Source: Rhizobium sp. RU36D (GTDB taxonomy: Bacteria; Pseudomonadota; Alphaproteobacteria; Rhizobiales; Rhizobiaceae). Taken from it: a stretch of DNA of 64,000 nucleotides. Within the stretch, counting starts at the first letter, position 1. Each line of letters opens with the position of its first letter. The position numbers and the translations under genes are program-made. Positions 8,047 through 16,754 of this stretch are shown piece by piece. The notes beneath the pieces were generated by a model. The model saw only the letters and a list, made by a program, of their open reading frames with translations, made no database searches and had not been told where the DNA came from. Location: positions 124,001 through 188,000 of the forward strand of contig NZ_FWXU01000005.1 in the NCBI RefSeq assembly GCF_900176345.1, read 5' to 3'.

Positions 8047-9072
8047 TTATCCGGAATCGCTACGGCCGCCTTTAAATTGCCGCGACTGTGACAGCCTAGC
8101 GGGTCTGACCGTCACCGAAGGAAGCTCGCCGAACTGCCGGCGATAGTCGGCTGTGAACCGGCTCCAGTGCCAGAAGCCCCAGCGCGCGGCAACGTCACCG
8201 ATCGACACCTGGCGGCCGGAGAGACGGGCGTCGCGCAATTCGCTGCGGACACCGTGGAGCCGCGCGGCTCGGATCATCTGGGTCGCCGTGACCCCGTAGG
8301 ACAGCTGGAAACAGTTTTGCAGATGGGCGCGGCTGATCGACAGCCTGCGGCAGATCTCGGCGAGATTGGGCGCCTCTGACGGATCCTTGAGCATCAGGTA
8401 GCGCACCTGGTCGGCGAGTTGCTTGCGGGGGGTGTCCTCGGCCAGAGTGACCAGCACCGACTCCGCCAGCCCGGCGAGCAGCGTTTCGAGAAGGGTATCC
8501 TCCAGCGCCTCGCGGCTGGCGGCATGCACCAGGATCGACGGCTGACGCTCGACCTCCTCGAAGATCGACAGCAGGAGGGCGCAGAGCGCCAGCCGATGCT
8601 GTTCGGGGATGGAAAAGCGCTCGAGCCGCCAAACATGTTCGGCGAGCCGCAGGTAACCGGCCTCAATCACACGGATGGTAAACCAGCGGCGACTGAAAGC
8701 CACGCAGATGAGGTCGAGCCGCGTCGGCGTGCGCAGTTCTGGCAGGTTGTTGCCATCCGACAGCAGCGTGGCTCCGGCCGGCAGTTGATGACCGCCGAGC
8801 CAGCCCTGGCCCGATGCATCGAGTGGCAGGCTGAGCACGATCGAATCCGGCCAACTCGCACCGCGCTTGATCAGCGCCTGGTTGGTGCGCTCGCGGATAA
8901 TCTGGAAATGGTCGAGCTGCAATTCGCAGGTGATGCCGTCGAACGCGCCCGCCGACAGCTGGACGCATTCCAGCCGCCAGCCGCGCAGCTGCCGGCCGTG
9001 TTCGAGCACGTCATTTGAGCGTATACTGCAGGTTTCGGACGGCCTTTCCTGATTTTGCCCATCCTTCGACAT
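8047..9072 (-). CDS. AraC-family transcriptional regulator
   Basis: A 341-residue AraC/XylS protein. The C-terminal third has the two helix-turn-helix units: EICRRLSISRAHLQNCFQ and, near residue 300, IGDVAARWGFWHWSRFTADY followed by RRQFGE. The N-terminal 220 residues are a ligand/dimer domain unlike the cupin of the 3400 regulator; the arrangement resembles EutR/FeaR-type activators. It lies 69 bp upstream of the outer-membrane protein gene on the same strand and probably activates the omp-MFS-amidase set. The start at 9072 follows GGGAGTGTGAACG. The effector is unknown. Confidence 0.82.
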   Translation of the reverse strand: MSKDGQNQERPSETCSIRSNDVLEHGRQLRGWRLECVQLSAGAFDGITCELQLDHFQIIRERTNQALIKRGASWPDSIVLSLPLDASGQGWLGGHQLPAGATLLSDGNNLPELRTPTRLDLICVAFSRRWFTIRVIEAGYLRLAEHVWRLERFSIPEQHRLALCALLLSIFEEVERQPSILVHAASREALEDTLLETLLAGLAESVLVTLAEDTPRKQLADQVRYLMLKDPSEAPNLAEICRRLSISRAHLQNCFQLSYGVTATQMIRAARLHGVRSELRDARLSGRQVSIGDVAARWGFWHWSRFTADYRRQFGELPSVTVRPARLSQSRQFKGGRSDSG

Positions 9073-9394
9073 CGTTCACACTCCCCAGCCCCCTCTGGAA
9101 GAAAGTAAACAGGTTAATCAACATCATGTAAATCGTCGTGTCTGCCATTATGTTGAAATGCTTTGGGGCCTGACGCCGGCTCATCCCTTCCGAGCAAGTC
9201 AGGCCAACCAGATTTAATTCCACGGCAGAGATGCCCCAACCCTCGTTCAATCGTCGCAGAAGGTTCTAGCCGACGTTTGCGCTGCCCGCAGCGGGGCAAT
9301 CCCGCCGCGACGGTGGTCTAATTTTGCACCACCGCTCTCACCACCTTCGTGAGATGGCACGACGAGATTGATCTCGTCGTCGAGCACCGCTGTT
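9073..9394. other. Intergenic region between AraC regulator and matB
   Basis: This 322-bp stretch holds the promoter side of the AraC gene on the right part of its left neighbour and the 3-prime end of matB. Short open frames here have no recognisable protein features. The only structure seen is the hairpin at 9359-9380. Confidence 0.6.
9359..9380 (-). terminator. Hairpin after matB
   Basis: Nine-base arms ACGACGAGA and TCTCGTCGT enclose a 4-base loop, 14 bp beyond the matB stop in its direction of transcription. There is no clear run of T after the stem, so it may be a weak or Rho-assisted terminator. Confidence 0.45.
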
Positions 9395-10906
9395 TCATTG
9401 GCTGTAGCGATCTTTGTAAGATGCGCGGAGCGCCGCTTTTTGCACTTTGCCCATGGTGTTGCGAGGCAGCTCATCCAACAGAATGAATTCCCTCGGCTGC
9501 TTGAACCGCGCCAGGTTTTCGGACGCGGTTCGGCTGATCGCGGCGAGATCCGGCTCCTGGCCGGGCTTGGCCACGATGAAGGCCAGCACAGCCTCACCAA
9601 AATCTGGATGCGGGACGCCGATAACGGCACTTTCCAAAACAGCGGGCTGCTCATCGAGCAGTGCTTCGATTTCACGCGGATAGATGTTCAGACCGCCTGA
9701 TATAATGAGGTCCTTGGCTCTCCCCACGATCTGGACGTAACCGTCCTCATCAATACGTCCTATATCGCCTGTTATGAAGAACCCGTTGTCGCGCAGTTCC
9801 GCCTTGGTTTTCTCCGGCATTCCCCAATAGCCCTTGAAGACGTTGGGGCCCCGCACTTCGATCATGCCGGATTGGCCGTTCGGCAGCACGGCACCCGTTT
9901 CCGGATCGGTGATCAGCAGGTCGACGTCCGGCAATGGGAAGCCGACCGTGCCCGCGCGGCGCTCGCCGTGATAGGGGTTCGACACGGACATGTTGGTTTC
10001 GGTCATCCCATAGCGTTCCAGGATCCGATGGCCCGTCCGGGCCTCGAACTCCACATGGGTTTCGGCCAGCAGAGGAGCGGAGCCCGAAACGAAGAGCCGC
10101 ATATGCGAGACGAGTTCGCGGTTGAAGCGGGGGTCGGCAAGCAGACGGGTGTAAAAGGTCGGAACACCCATCAGCACGCTTGCTTGCGGCATCAGTCGCA
10201 GCATGGCCGCCAGATCGAACTTGGGCAGGAAGATCATGGAGGCTTTTGCCATCAGCGTGACATTACAGGCGACGAACAGTCCATGGGTGTGGAAGATCGG
10301 CAGCGCATGCAAGAGAACGTCGCTGCTGTCGAAATGCCAGAGTTCGGCCAGGGTCCGTGAATTCGACAATAGATTTGCGTGGCTCAGCATTGCCCCCTTT
10401 GAGCGCCCCGTGGTTCCGGAGGTGTAGAGCAGCGCGGCCAGATCGTCGTCAGCCCGATCGACAACAGAAAATGTCGAGGGCTGTCTTTCAGCCCGCTCGG
10501 ACAGCGTCCCCTTCCCCGCCGCATCGAGCGTCAGAACAACCGCACCGCTACCGGCACGCTGTTGCAGCCCATCCGCCATGTCGGGGCCGCAAACAACCAC
10601 GCGGGCACCACTGTCAGAGATGAAATAGTCGAGTTCCGTCAGCGTGTAGGCGGTGTTAAGCGGCAACAGCACGACGCCTGCCATGACGCAGGCGGCATAG
10701 AGCGCGAGCGCCTCCGGCGTCTTTTCCACCTGGACGGCCAGACGATCGCCTGGCGTCAAGCCGGCATCAACAAGCGCATTTGCCTGCCGCGCAGCCAAGG
10801 CGTGAAAATCACGATATCGAAGCGTCTCTCCGTCTGCCTTGACGAGAAAGGTCCGATCGCTGTCGCGGCCGGAGGAAAAAAGCGCGTCGTAAAGAGGGTT
10901 AGGCAT
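9395..10906 (-). CDS. matB: Malonyl-CoA synthetase
   Basis: A 503-residue ANL-superfamily ligase closely resembling rhizobial MatB, which makes malonyl-CoA from malonate, ATP and CoA. Visible signatures are the P-loop LYTSGTTGRSKGAMLSH, the MatB-like stretch LLPLNTAYTLTELDYFI, ALPIFHTHGLFVACNV, ILERYGMTETNMS and the C-terminal LPRNTMGKVQKAALR with the catalytic lysine. The ATG at 10906 (MPNPLYDALFSS) aligns with the family start and overlaps the matA stop by 8 bp, so translation is coupled. A longer frame back to 11008 would run inside matA and is rejected. No malonate transporter gene is adjacent. Confidence 0.92.
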   Translation of the reverse strand: MPNPLYDALFSSGRDSDRTFLVKADGETLRYRDFHALAARQANALVDAGLTPGDRLAVQVEKTPEALALYAACVMAGVVLLPLNTAYTLTELDYFISDSGARVVVCGPDMADGLQQRAGSGAVVLTLDAAGKGTLSERAERQPSTFSVVDRADDDLAALLYTSGTTGRSKGAMLSHANLLSNSRTLAELWHFDSSDVLLHALPIFHTHGLFVACNVTLMAKASMIFLPKFDLAAMLRLMPQASVLMGVPTFYTRLLADPRFNRELVSHMRLFVSGSAPLLAETHVEFEARTGHRILERYGMTETNMSVSNPYHGERRAGTVGFPLPDVDLLITDPETGAVLPNGQSGMIEVRGPNVFKGYWGMPEKTKAELRDNGFFITGDIGRIDEDGYVQIVGRAKDLIISGGLNIYPREIEALLDEQPAVLESAVIGVPHPDFGEAVLAFIVAKPGQEPDLAAISRTASENLARFKQPREFILLDELPRNTMGKVQKAALRASYKDRYSQ

Positions 10907-12158
10907 CTCGGAGAACCTCGACTGACTGGAATGACTGGGCAAGGCCATGCACCTGCGGTGCGGCAGCGACCTGTCGTTGATTTGCAAAGCTTTCGTGGTT
11001 TTGTTCAAGTCTGGAAAGATCGTAAAGATAGTTCGTCATGACTCCAGCACTTTCCTTCATGCCGCGCCGGGACAGGTCGGCACCCACGTTGACCGCATGA
11101 ACCAGAGCACCATTGCCAAGGTGGAACCTCGCGACCGGATCGTAGTGATGTCCATCCGGCCGACGTGCAGCGGTCAGGTAATGGGCGGCGGCAGCGGTCA
11201 ACTGGCCCTCCGAGAGCCGATCAGGCTCAAGACCCTGCGCCTGAAGCCAACGGCAGAACAAGGGGATGGGCGAAAGCGTGGAAAAGGTCGAAAGCCCCGG
11301 CAGTTCGGCCGTGAGATCATTCACCACCTGCTTGATCAGGGAATTGCCGAAGGAGATACCGGCAAGTCCCGCCTGGCAGTTGGAAATGGAATAGAACATC
11401 GCCGTGTCAGCCCGATGCGCTGGCAGAGGCTGCCGCTGATCGGACAGCAGCGACTGGATCGAACGCGCGATCCCCTTCGTCAAGGCTACTTCCACAAAGA
11501 TCAGAGGCTCGTCAGGCATAGCCGGATGAAAGAAGGCAAAGCAACGACGGTCTTCCGGCTCCACGCGCCGGCGCAACTCGTCCCAGGAAGAAATGGCATG
11601 CACCGCCTCGTAGCGGATGATTTTTTCCAAGATGTGCGCCGGGCTTTCCCAACTGATACGCCGCAGCACCAGGAAACCGCGATTGAACCAACTGGCAAAC
11701 AGGTGGCTGAAATCGCAGTCGATACGAAAGGTGGCGGAGTCAGGATCAACAAGCCGCAGAAGATCGGCTCGCATGTCCACCAGTTGTGGTGTCGCACCCG
11801 GCACCCTGTTCAATCGACGTGCCAGCTCCTGGCGACGCGGTTCGGCGGCCTTCAGGAAGGCGTCGTAGGTCCCACGGTCTGGTTTGATGCGAAAGGCGTC
11901 GAGGCTCTTTCCCAGCTCGGCGTGATTGATATCCAGGCGATCCGCAAGGACGGTGAAGAACTCGCGCTTTGCCTCATCATTCATGGCCGCGTATCCGTCG
12001 AGGATGCGCTTTGCGGTCATCAATCCCGTGATCTCTCCCTTCGACGACAGCAACTCCTCCATCAGTTGCGGCAGTTCTCTGCTGTCAGGAAAAGCCGATA
12101 CCGGCCCCTTCATGGATCGGCGAAAGACCAGGTCGAGCACATCAGACAGAACACTCAT
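10899..12158 (-). CDS. matA: Malonyl-CoA decarboxylase
   Basis: A 419-residue malonyl-CoA decarboxylase of the rhizobial MatA/MCD type, converting malonyl-CoA to acetyl-CoA. The N-terminal helical part (to about residue 150) is followed by the GNAT-like catalytic part with HAISSWDELRRRVEPEDRRC, FFHPAMPDEPLIFVEVALTK and TFSTLSPIPLFCRWLQ, including the conserved serine-proline and histidine region (HFHLGNGA-like, here ARFHLGNGALVH). The start at 12158 (MSVLSDVLDLVF) is preferred to one 14 codons upstream. The 3-prime end overlaps matB by 8 bp, giving a matA-matB operon that feeds malonate carbon into acetyl-CoA. Confidence 0.92.
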   Translation of the reverse strand: MSVLSDVLDLVFRRSMKGPVSAFPDSRELPQLMEELLSSKGEITGLMTAKRILDGYAAMNDEAKREFFTVLADRLDINHAELGKSLDAFRIKPDRGTYDAFLKAAEPRRQELARRLNRVPGATPQLVDMRADLLRLVDPDSATFRIDCDFSHLFASWFNRGFLVLRRISWESPAHILEKIIRYEAVHAISSWDELRRRVEPEDRRCFAFFHPAMPDEPLIFVEVALTKGIARSIQSLLSDQRQPLPAHRADTAMFYSISNCQAGLAGISFGNSLIKQVVNDLTAELPGLSTFSTLSPIPLFCRWLQAQGLEPDRLSEGQLTAAAAHYLTAARRPDGHHYDPVARFHLGNGALVHAVNVGADLSRRGMKESAGVMTNYLYDLSRLEQNHESFANQRQVAAAPQVHGLAQSFQSVEVLRDA

Positions 12159-12284
12159 CGTGGCGCTCCCGCATGGAAAGAGTGGCGGAGCCGGATGCAA
12201 GACACGCGATAAACGCCACCAACCTGTCGGTCGTCAGCAGATAGCGTCGGCGGCATGATAGCGTCTCGCGTCATGATCCGGCAT

Positions 12285-12911
12285 TCACGGTAAGAGGCCG
12301 GGCACCTGGCGCAGGATATCTGCCCAGAGCGCATATCCACCTGCATTCAGGTGAATGAAATCGGACTGATAATAGCGCCCCATCGGCCTTCCGTTTTCAC
12401 CGATCAGGCCGGCAGATACATCGATGAAAGACGCTTGTCCGCTCTCGCTGCACCAGGCCTTGGTCAGCGCGTTGTAGCCATCCACCTCGTCGGCATAGAT
12501 CCAGCGGGTCGGGCTCTGCTTGGTGCCAAGCACGAAAACCTTCGCATCCGGCAATCCCTGCCGGATATCGCCAAGCAGCGCCTTGAGGTGCTCGAAGGTC
12601 GTCTGTCCCGTCAGGCCATCATTGGCGATGTCGTTCTCACCGAAATAGAGCACGATCTTCTCGGGCTGGAGCGGCGTAAGCAGCTTGGGCAGATAATGGC
12701 GGCCGGACAGGTTCGTACCGCCGCCAAAACCGAGATTGACGATGTCGAGGCACTGCAGGTCCTGCTGCATCGTGCCCCAGAGCCGGAAAGACGAGGAGCC
12801 ATAGAACGCGATTGGCCGCTTGGGCAGCGGTCCCCGCTGCAACCGCGCGAGAATACCAACGATGTCATCCTCGAAGCGGTTGGTCGCGAGCGGGGTTGGA
12901 AAATCAAACAT
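12285..12911 (-). CDS. SGNH/GDSL-family hydrolase
   Basis: A 208-residue SGNH hydrolase. Block I is AFYGSSSFRLW with the likely nucleophile Ser40, block II is the glycine in NLGFGGGTN, block III is GENDI (Asn93), and block V is DFIHLNAGGY with Asp184 and His187. No signal peptide is visible, so it probably acts on an imported ester in the cytoplasm. Its first 8 bp overlap the end of the ABC ATPase gene upstream, which marks it as part of the transporter operon. Downstream, 126 bp separate it from matA. Substrate unknown; a deacylase of the imported solute is the simplest reading. Confidence 0.82.
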   Translation of the reverse strand: MFDFPTPLATNRFEDDIVGILARLQRGPLPKRPIAFYGSSSFRLWGTMQQDLQCLDIVNLGFGGGTNLSGRHYLPKLLTPLQPEKIVLYFGENDIANDGLTGQTTFEHLKALLGDIRQGLPDAKVFVLGTKQSPTRWIYADEVDGYNALTKAWCSESGQASFIDVSAGLIGENGRPMGRYYQSDFIHLNAGGYALWADILRQVPGLLP

Positions 12912-13890
12912 GCAATGCCTCCTGAATTTTCATGTCTTCGGCTCGATGACAGGCGCTGTAGCGGCCATTTGCCGTTGGTCGCAACAGGGGCACGCTGCTT
13001 GCGCAGACGTCAACGGCCATGGGACAACGCGTCCGGAACGCACAACCCGATGGCAGGTTGATCGGGCTCGGCGGATCGCCTTCTAGCGGGGCACGTTGCC
13101 GGCGGTCGGACGGACGCGGGCGCGGCACGGATTCCAGCAGGCCGACGGTATAGGGATGCTGTGGCGCATTCAAAACGGCGGCGGTTTCACCCGTCTCGAC
13201 GATGCGACCGAGATACATGACGGCGATCCGGTTGCTGATGTGCGATACGACGCCGATATCATGCGAGATGAAGAGCAGCGCGAGATTCATCTCATCGCGA
13301 AGATCACAGAGAAGATTGATGACCTGCGCCCGGATCGAAACATCGAGCGCGGAGACCGGCTCATCGGCAACGACAAGGCGCGGGCGCGTGGCAAGCGCCC
13401 GGGCAATGCCAAGCCTCTGTCTCTGCCCGCCGGAGAGTTCATGCGGGTAGCGTTTCGCCTGATCCGGCCGTAGCCCCACCTTGGAGAGGAGTTGCAGCAC
13501 ATGCTCCCGCCGTTCTGATGACGTACCGATCCGAAAATTGTCGAGCGGTTCACGCACGATGGCTTCTGCCGTCCAGCGTGGATCGAGCGAGGCGGACGGA
13601 TCCTGGAAAATCATCTGCACGGAGCGACGCGCCGCATGCAGGTCGCGTCGACCCATCCGGCCGAGATCACTCCCGAGCAGTTGGACCTTTCCGCTGTCGG
13701 GCCGATCAAGCCCCATAACCATTCGGCCAAGAGTGGACTTCCCACAGCCGCTTTCCCCGACAAGCGCCACCGTCTCACCCGGTGCAATCGACAAGGAGAC
13801 GTCATTGACCGCGTGAACGGTCTGGCCCTTGCCGGTTCGAAAATGCCGCACGAGGTTTGCGGCGACCAGGACATCGGTATTGTCACTCAT
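12904..13890 (-). CDS. dppF: Dipeptide/oligopeptide-type ABC transporter ATPase (second)
   Basis: A 328-residue ATPase of the DppF/OppF type. Walker A is GESGCGKST (residues 45-53), the signature LSGGQRQRLGIARAL and Walker B LVVADEPVSALD are intact, and the C-terminal cysteine-containing oligopeptide extension GCAFRTRCPMAVDVC is present. The ATG at 13890 overlaps the dppD stop as ATGA, and a longer upstream frame is rejected. It powers the heterodimeric permease encoded upstream. The symbol denotes family only; the solute may not be a peptide. Confidence 0.88.
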   Translation of the reverse strand: MSDNTDVLVAANLVRHFRTGKGQTVHAVNDVSLSIAPGETVALVGESGCGKSTLGRMVMGLDRPDSGKVQLLGSDLGRMGRRDLHAARRSVQMIFQDPSASLDPRWTAEAIVREPLDNFRIGTSSERREHVLQLLSKVGLRPDQAKRYPHELSGGQRQRLGIARALATRPRLVVADEPVSALDVSIRAQVINLLCDLRDEMNLALLFISHDIGVVSHISNRIAVMYLGRIVETGETAAVLNAPQHPYTVGLLESVPRPRPSDRRQRAPLEGDPPSPINLPSGCAFRTRCPMAVDVCASSVPLLRPTANGRYSACHRAEDMKIQEALHV

Positions 13891-14903
13891 GCGGGCATGT
13901 CCACTGGAAGGTTTGTGGCGCCATAGGCCACGGGCTGGTCGCAACGACTGGCGTGCGCATTGGCCAGTTCACGCCAGTCCGGCGTGCGCTGATGACAACT
14001 CTGCGCGGCAAATCGACAACGATCAACGAAGCTGCATCCCTTGGGGAGCATTGAGAAGCTGGGTACGTTTCCCGGGATTTCCTCCAGGCGTCCACGGCTC
14101 GGTTCACCCGGCACGAATTCGGCCGTGGCCCGCAACAGTCCGGCAGTGTAGCCATGCGACGGATTTTCGAAGATCGCATGCACGGGACCCCGTTCAACCA
14201 GCGACCCGGCATACATCACGGCCACATCATCGGCGATCTCGGCGACGACGCCGAGATCATGGGTAATGAAGATGATGGCGGTGCCGAACTCCCGCTGGAG
14301 TTCCGAGAGAAGCCAGAGGATCTGCGCCTGTACCGTTACGTCAAGTGCTGTCGTCGGTTCATCGGCGATCAGCAGACGCGGCCGGCAGATCAGCGCCATG
14401 GCAATCATGATGCGCTGGCGCATGCCGCCGGAAAGCTGATGCGGATAGGCATTCATGCGACGGGCAGCATCAGGAATGCGCACGCGCTGCAATACCTCCA
14501 TGACGCGTGCATTGGCAGCGCCTGTGCTCATTTTCTCATGCAGCAGCAGGGCTTCGCGCAACTGGTATCCGATGGTCAGCGCCGGATTGAGCGACGACAT
14601 GGGATCCTGGAAGATCATCGCCATCAGCGACCCGCGCAGGCGCGAGAGTTCCTTTTCGTCGCAAGCCAGAAGGTCGATACCATCGAGGCGCATCGTTGAC
14701 GCCTCGACAAGGGCACTGCCGGGTTTGTGCAAGCCCATGATCGACGTCGCGGTCACGCTCTTGCCCGAACCGGACTCTCCGACGAGGCAGAGCGTTTTGC
14801 CAGCGTCGAGATCGAAGGACACGTCACGCACGGCGCGGATTGCGCCCCCGGGGCCGAAACCGACACTGAGGTTACGAACGCTGAGGAATGGTTCGGCGGT
14901 CAT
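13887..14903 (-). CDS. dppD: Dipeptide/oligopeptide-type ABC transporter ATPase (first)
   Basis: A 338-residue ATPase of the DppD/OppD type, with Walker A GESGSGKS at residues 42-49, signature [15 protein letters not shown], Walker [13 protein letters not shown] and the C-terminal oligopeptide domain [15 protein letters not shown]. It forms a pair with the ATPase at 12904-13890. Four-base overlaps join it to dppC upstream and dppF downstream, so the set is one tightly coupled operon. Confidence 0.88.
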   Translation of the reverse strand: MTAEPFLSVRNLSVGFGPGGAIRAVRDVSFDLDAGKTLCLVGESGSGKSVTATSIMGLHKPGSALVEASTMRLDGIDLLACDEKELSRLRGSLMAMIFQDPMSSLNPALTIGYQLREALLLHEKMSTGAANARVMEVLQRVRIPDAARRMNAYPHQLSGGMRQRIMIAMALICRPRLLIADEPTTALDVTVQAQILWLLSELQREFGTAIIFITHDLGVVAEIADDVAVMYAGSLVERGPVHAIFENPSHGYTAGLLRATAEFVPGEPSRGRLEEIPGNVPSFSMLPKGCSFVDRCRFAAQSCHQRTPDWRELANAHASRCDQPVAYGATNLPVDMPA

Positions 14904-15757
14904 GACGCCCTCCTTGCCGCAAGGCGCGGATCGAAGCGGTCACGCAGCTTGTCGCCGAGAATGTTGATGGATAGCACCATGATCGACAATAGCAGACCGG
15001 GGAATGCGATGATCCAGGGTGCGAGACGAAAATACTCCTTGCCGCTGGCAATCACGTTGCCCCAGCTGGGAACATCAGGCGGCGTGCCGACCCCAAGGAA
15101 GCTTAGCGCCGCTTCGGACAGGATCGCGGCCGCGCAGACATAGGTTGCCTGGACACTGAGCATGCCAATCGCATTCGGCACGATATGCCGCAGCAGGATT
15201 TTAGACGTCGACGAACCCACGGAAATCGCTGCGGTGATGAATGGCAGTTCGCGGATGCTCAGCACCACGCTGCGCATCAGCCGCGCGGTACGCGGTATCT
15301 CCGGTACGGAGATGGCAATGATCACAGTGACGAGTCCGCCGCCCAGCACAGAGACGAGCGCAATCGCCAGCAGGATGCCGGGAATTGCCATGAGCCCATC
15401 GGCCAGCCGCATGACGATGCGATCCACCCAATTGAAATAACCGGCGACCACGCCGAGCGTTCCTCCGATCACCAGCACGACGATGGCCGTGCAAAGTCCG
15501 ACCGCCACGGAATTTCGCGCACCGGAAATGGTCCGAACGAAGACGTCGCGGCCCAGATTGTCGGTACCGAACCAGGCGGTGGCACTTGGCGGTTTCAAGC
15601 GCATCATGGGATTGAGATCGTTGCCCGGGCCAAGCAGCATCGGTCCGAATACGGCCATCAGGATGACGACGGCCAGTGCGAGCAGGCTGAGCGAGACGGC
15701 AATTCCCGGATACTCCCGCTTTGGCCTGGTGACGGTCTGGGATGATAATGTCGTCAT
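14900..15757 (-). CDS. dppC: Dipeptide/oligopeptide-type ABC permease
   Basis: A 285-residue inner-membrane permease of the DppC type, with about six membrane segments, an extended N-terminus, the family motif WFGTDNLGRDVFVRTISGAR and the EAA loop EAALSFLGVGTPPDVPSWG that contacts the ATPase. It pairs with the permease at 15754-16695, whose stop it overlaps by 4 bp. Confidence 0.88.
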   Translation of the reverse strand: MTTLSSQTVTRPKREYPGIAVSLSLLALAVVILMAVFGPMLLGPGNDLNPMMRLKPPSATAWFGTDNLGRDVFVRTISGARNSVAVGLCTAIVVLVIGGTLGVVAGYFNWVDRIVMRLADGLMAIPGILLAIALVSVLGGGLVTVIIAISVPEIPRTARLMRSVVLSIRELPFITAAISVGSSTSKILLRHIVPNAIGMLSVQATYVCAAAILSEAALSFLGVGTPPDVPSWGNVIASGKEYFRLAPWIIAFPGLLLSIMVLSINILGDKLRDRFDPRLAARRAS

Positions 15758-16695
15758 TGGCGCACCCGCGGATCAAAGAGGGCATAGGACAGGTCGACGA
15801 GCAGGTTGACGACAATCAGGACGAAGGAGAAGACGATGAGGACACCCTGAACCACGGGATAGTCACGCGTCAGGATCGCATCGACGGTCAGCCGGCCCAT
15901 GCCGGGAATGTTGAACACCGATTCCGTGATCACCACCCCACCCAGAAGTGCTGCAAAGCTGGTGCCGATAACGGTAACGACGGGAACGCCGATGTTCTTG
16001 AGCGCATGCACGAGCAGGATGCGCGGGTTGCTGGCACCTTTTGCCCGGGCCGTGCGGATGTAGTCCTCGGCCAGGACCTCCAGCATGGTGGCGCGTGTGA
16101 TCCGCGCCACGAGCGCCGAGAAGAGGAAGGCAAGCGTGATCGACGGCAGGGTGATGCTGCGCAGACAGTTCAGCAAGCCGGACGACAGAGGTTTGTAGCC
16201 CTGAACGGGCAACCATCCGGCACGGAGCGCAAACAGGTCCACCAGCACATAGCCGATGACGAAGACCGGCACGGAAAAGCCGACGACCGAGGCGACGATC
16301 AGGAAGGTATCCACGGCGGAGCCCGCGCGCCATGCGCCCCAGACGCCCATCGGCACGGCAATCAGAACCGATAAAACCAGTGTCGAAAGCGCGAGCACCG
16401 CGGTCGGCTCCACGCGCTGCGCGATCAGATCGACCACCGGGAAGCCGGAATAGACCGACTGGCCAAGATCAAGCCGCCCGACGCTCGACAGATAAAGAAA
16501 CAGCTGCTCGTAAAGCGGCCGGTCGAGGAACAAGCGCTCGCGGATACTTTCTATCTGGTCGGGAGTGGCATTCTCCCCGGCAATGAGGGCAGCAGGATCC
16601 CCCGGTCCGATATGCAAGAGAAGAAAGACCGTGACCAGGACGATCAACGCGATGGGTATGACCGACAAAAGCCGCCGGACGACGAAATTGGACAT
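15754..16695 (-). CDS. dppB: Dipeptide/oligopeptide-type ABC permease
   Basis: A 313-residue permease of the DppB type. The N-terminus FVVRRLLSVIPIALIVLVTV is the usual first membrane helix, followed by the periplasmic loop LFLDRPLYEQLFLYL, and the EAA loop reads YIRTARAKGASNPRILLVHA. Five further hydrophobic stretches follow. A GGAGG site precedes the ATG at 16695. It lies 59 bp downstream of the binding-protein gene and overlaps dppC by 4 bp. Confidence 0.88.
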   Translation of the reverse strand: MSNFVVRRLLSVIPIALIVLVTVFLLLHIGPGDPAALIAGENATPDQIESIRERLFLDRPLYEQLFLYLSSVGRLDLGQSVYSGFPVVDLIAQRVEPTAVLALSTLVLSVLIAVPMGVWGAWRAGSAVDTFLIVASVVGFSVPVFVIGYVLVDLFALRAGWLPVQGYKPLSSGLLNCLRSITLPSITLAFLFSALVARITRATMLEVLAEDYIRTARAKGASNPRILLVHALKNIGVPVVTVIGTSFAALLGGVVITESVFNIPGMGRLTVDAILTRDYPVVQGVLIVFSFVLIVVNLLVDLSYALFDPRVRQ

Positions 16696-16754
16696 GCATG
16701 CCTCCCGAGAACCGCAGGCGCCACCCTCTCTGAGGTGACGCCTGCAGCTTCATG

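Noticed and set aside
9011-9250. Short minus-strand frame upstream of the AraC regulator
   Set aside because: No ribosome site or similarity and overlaps the regulator start; treated as promoter DNA.
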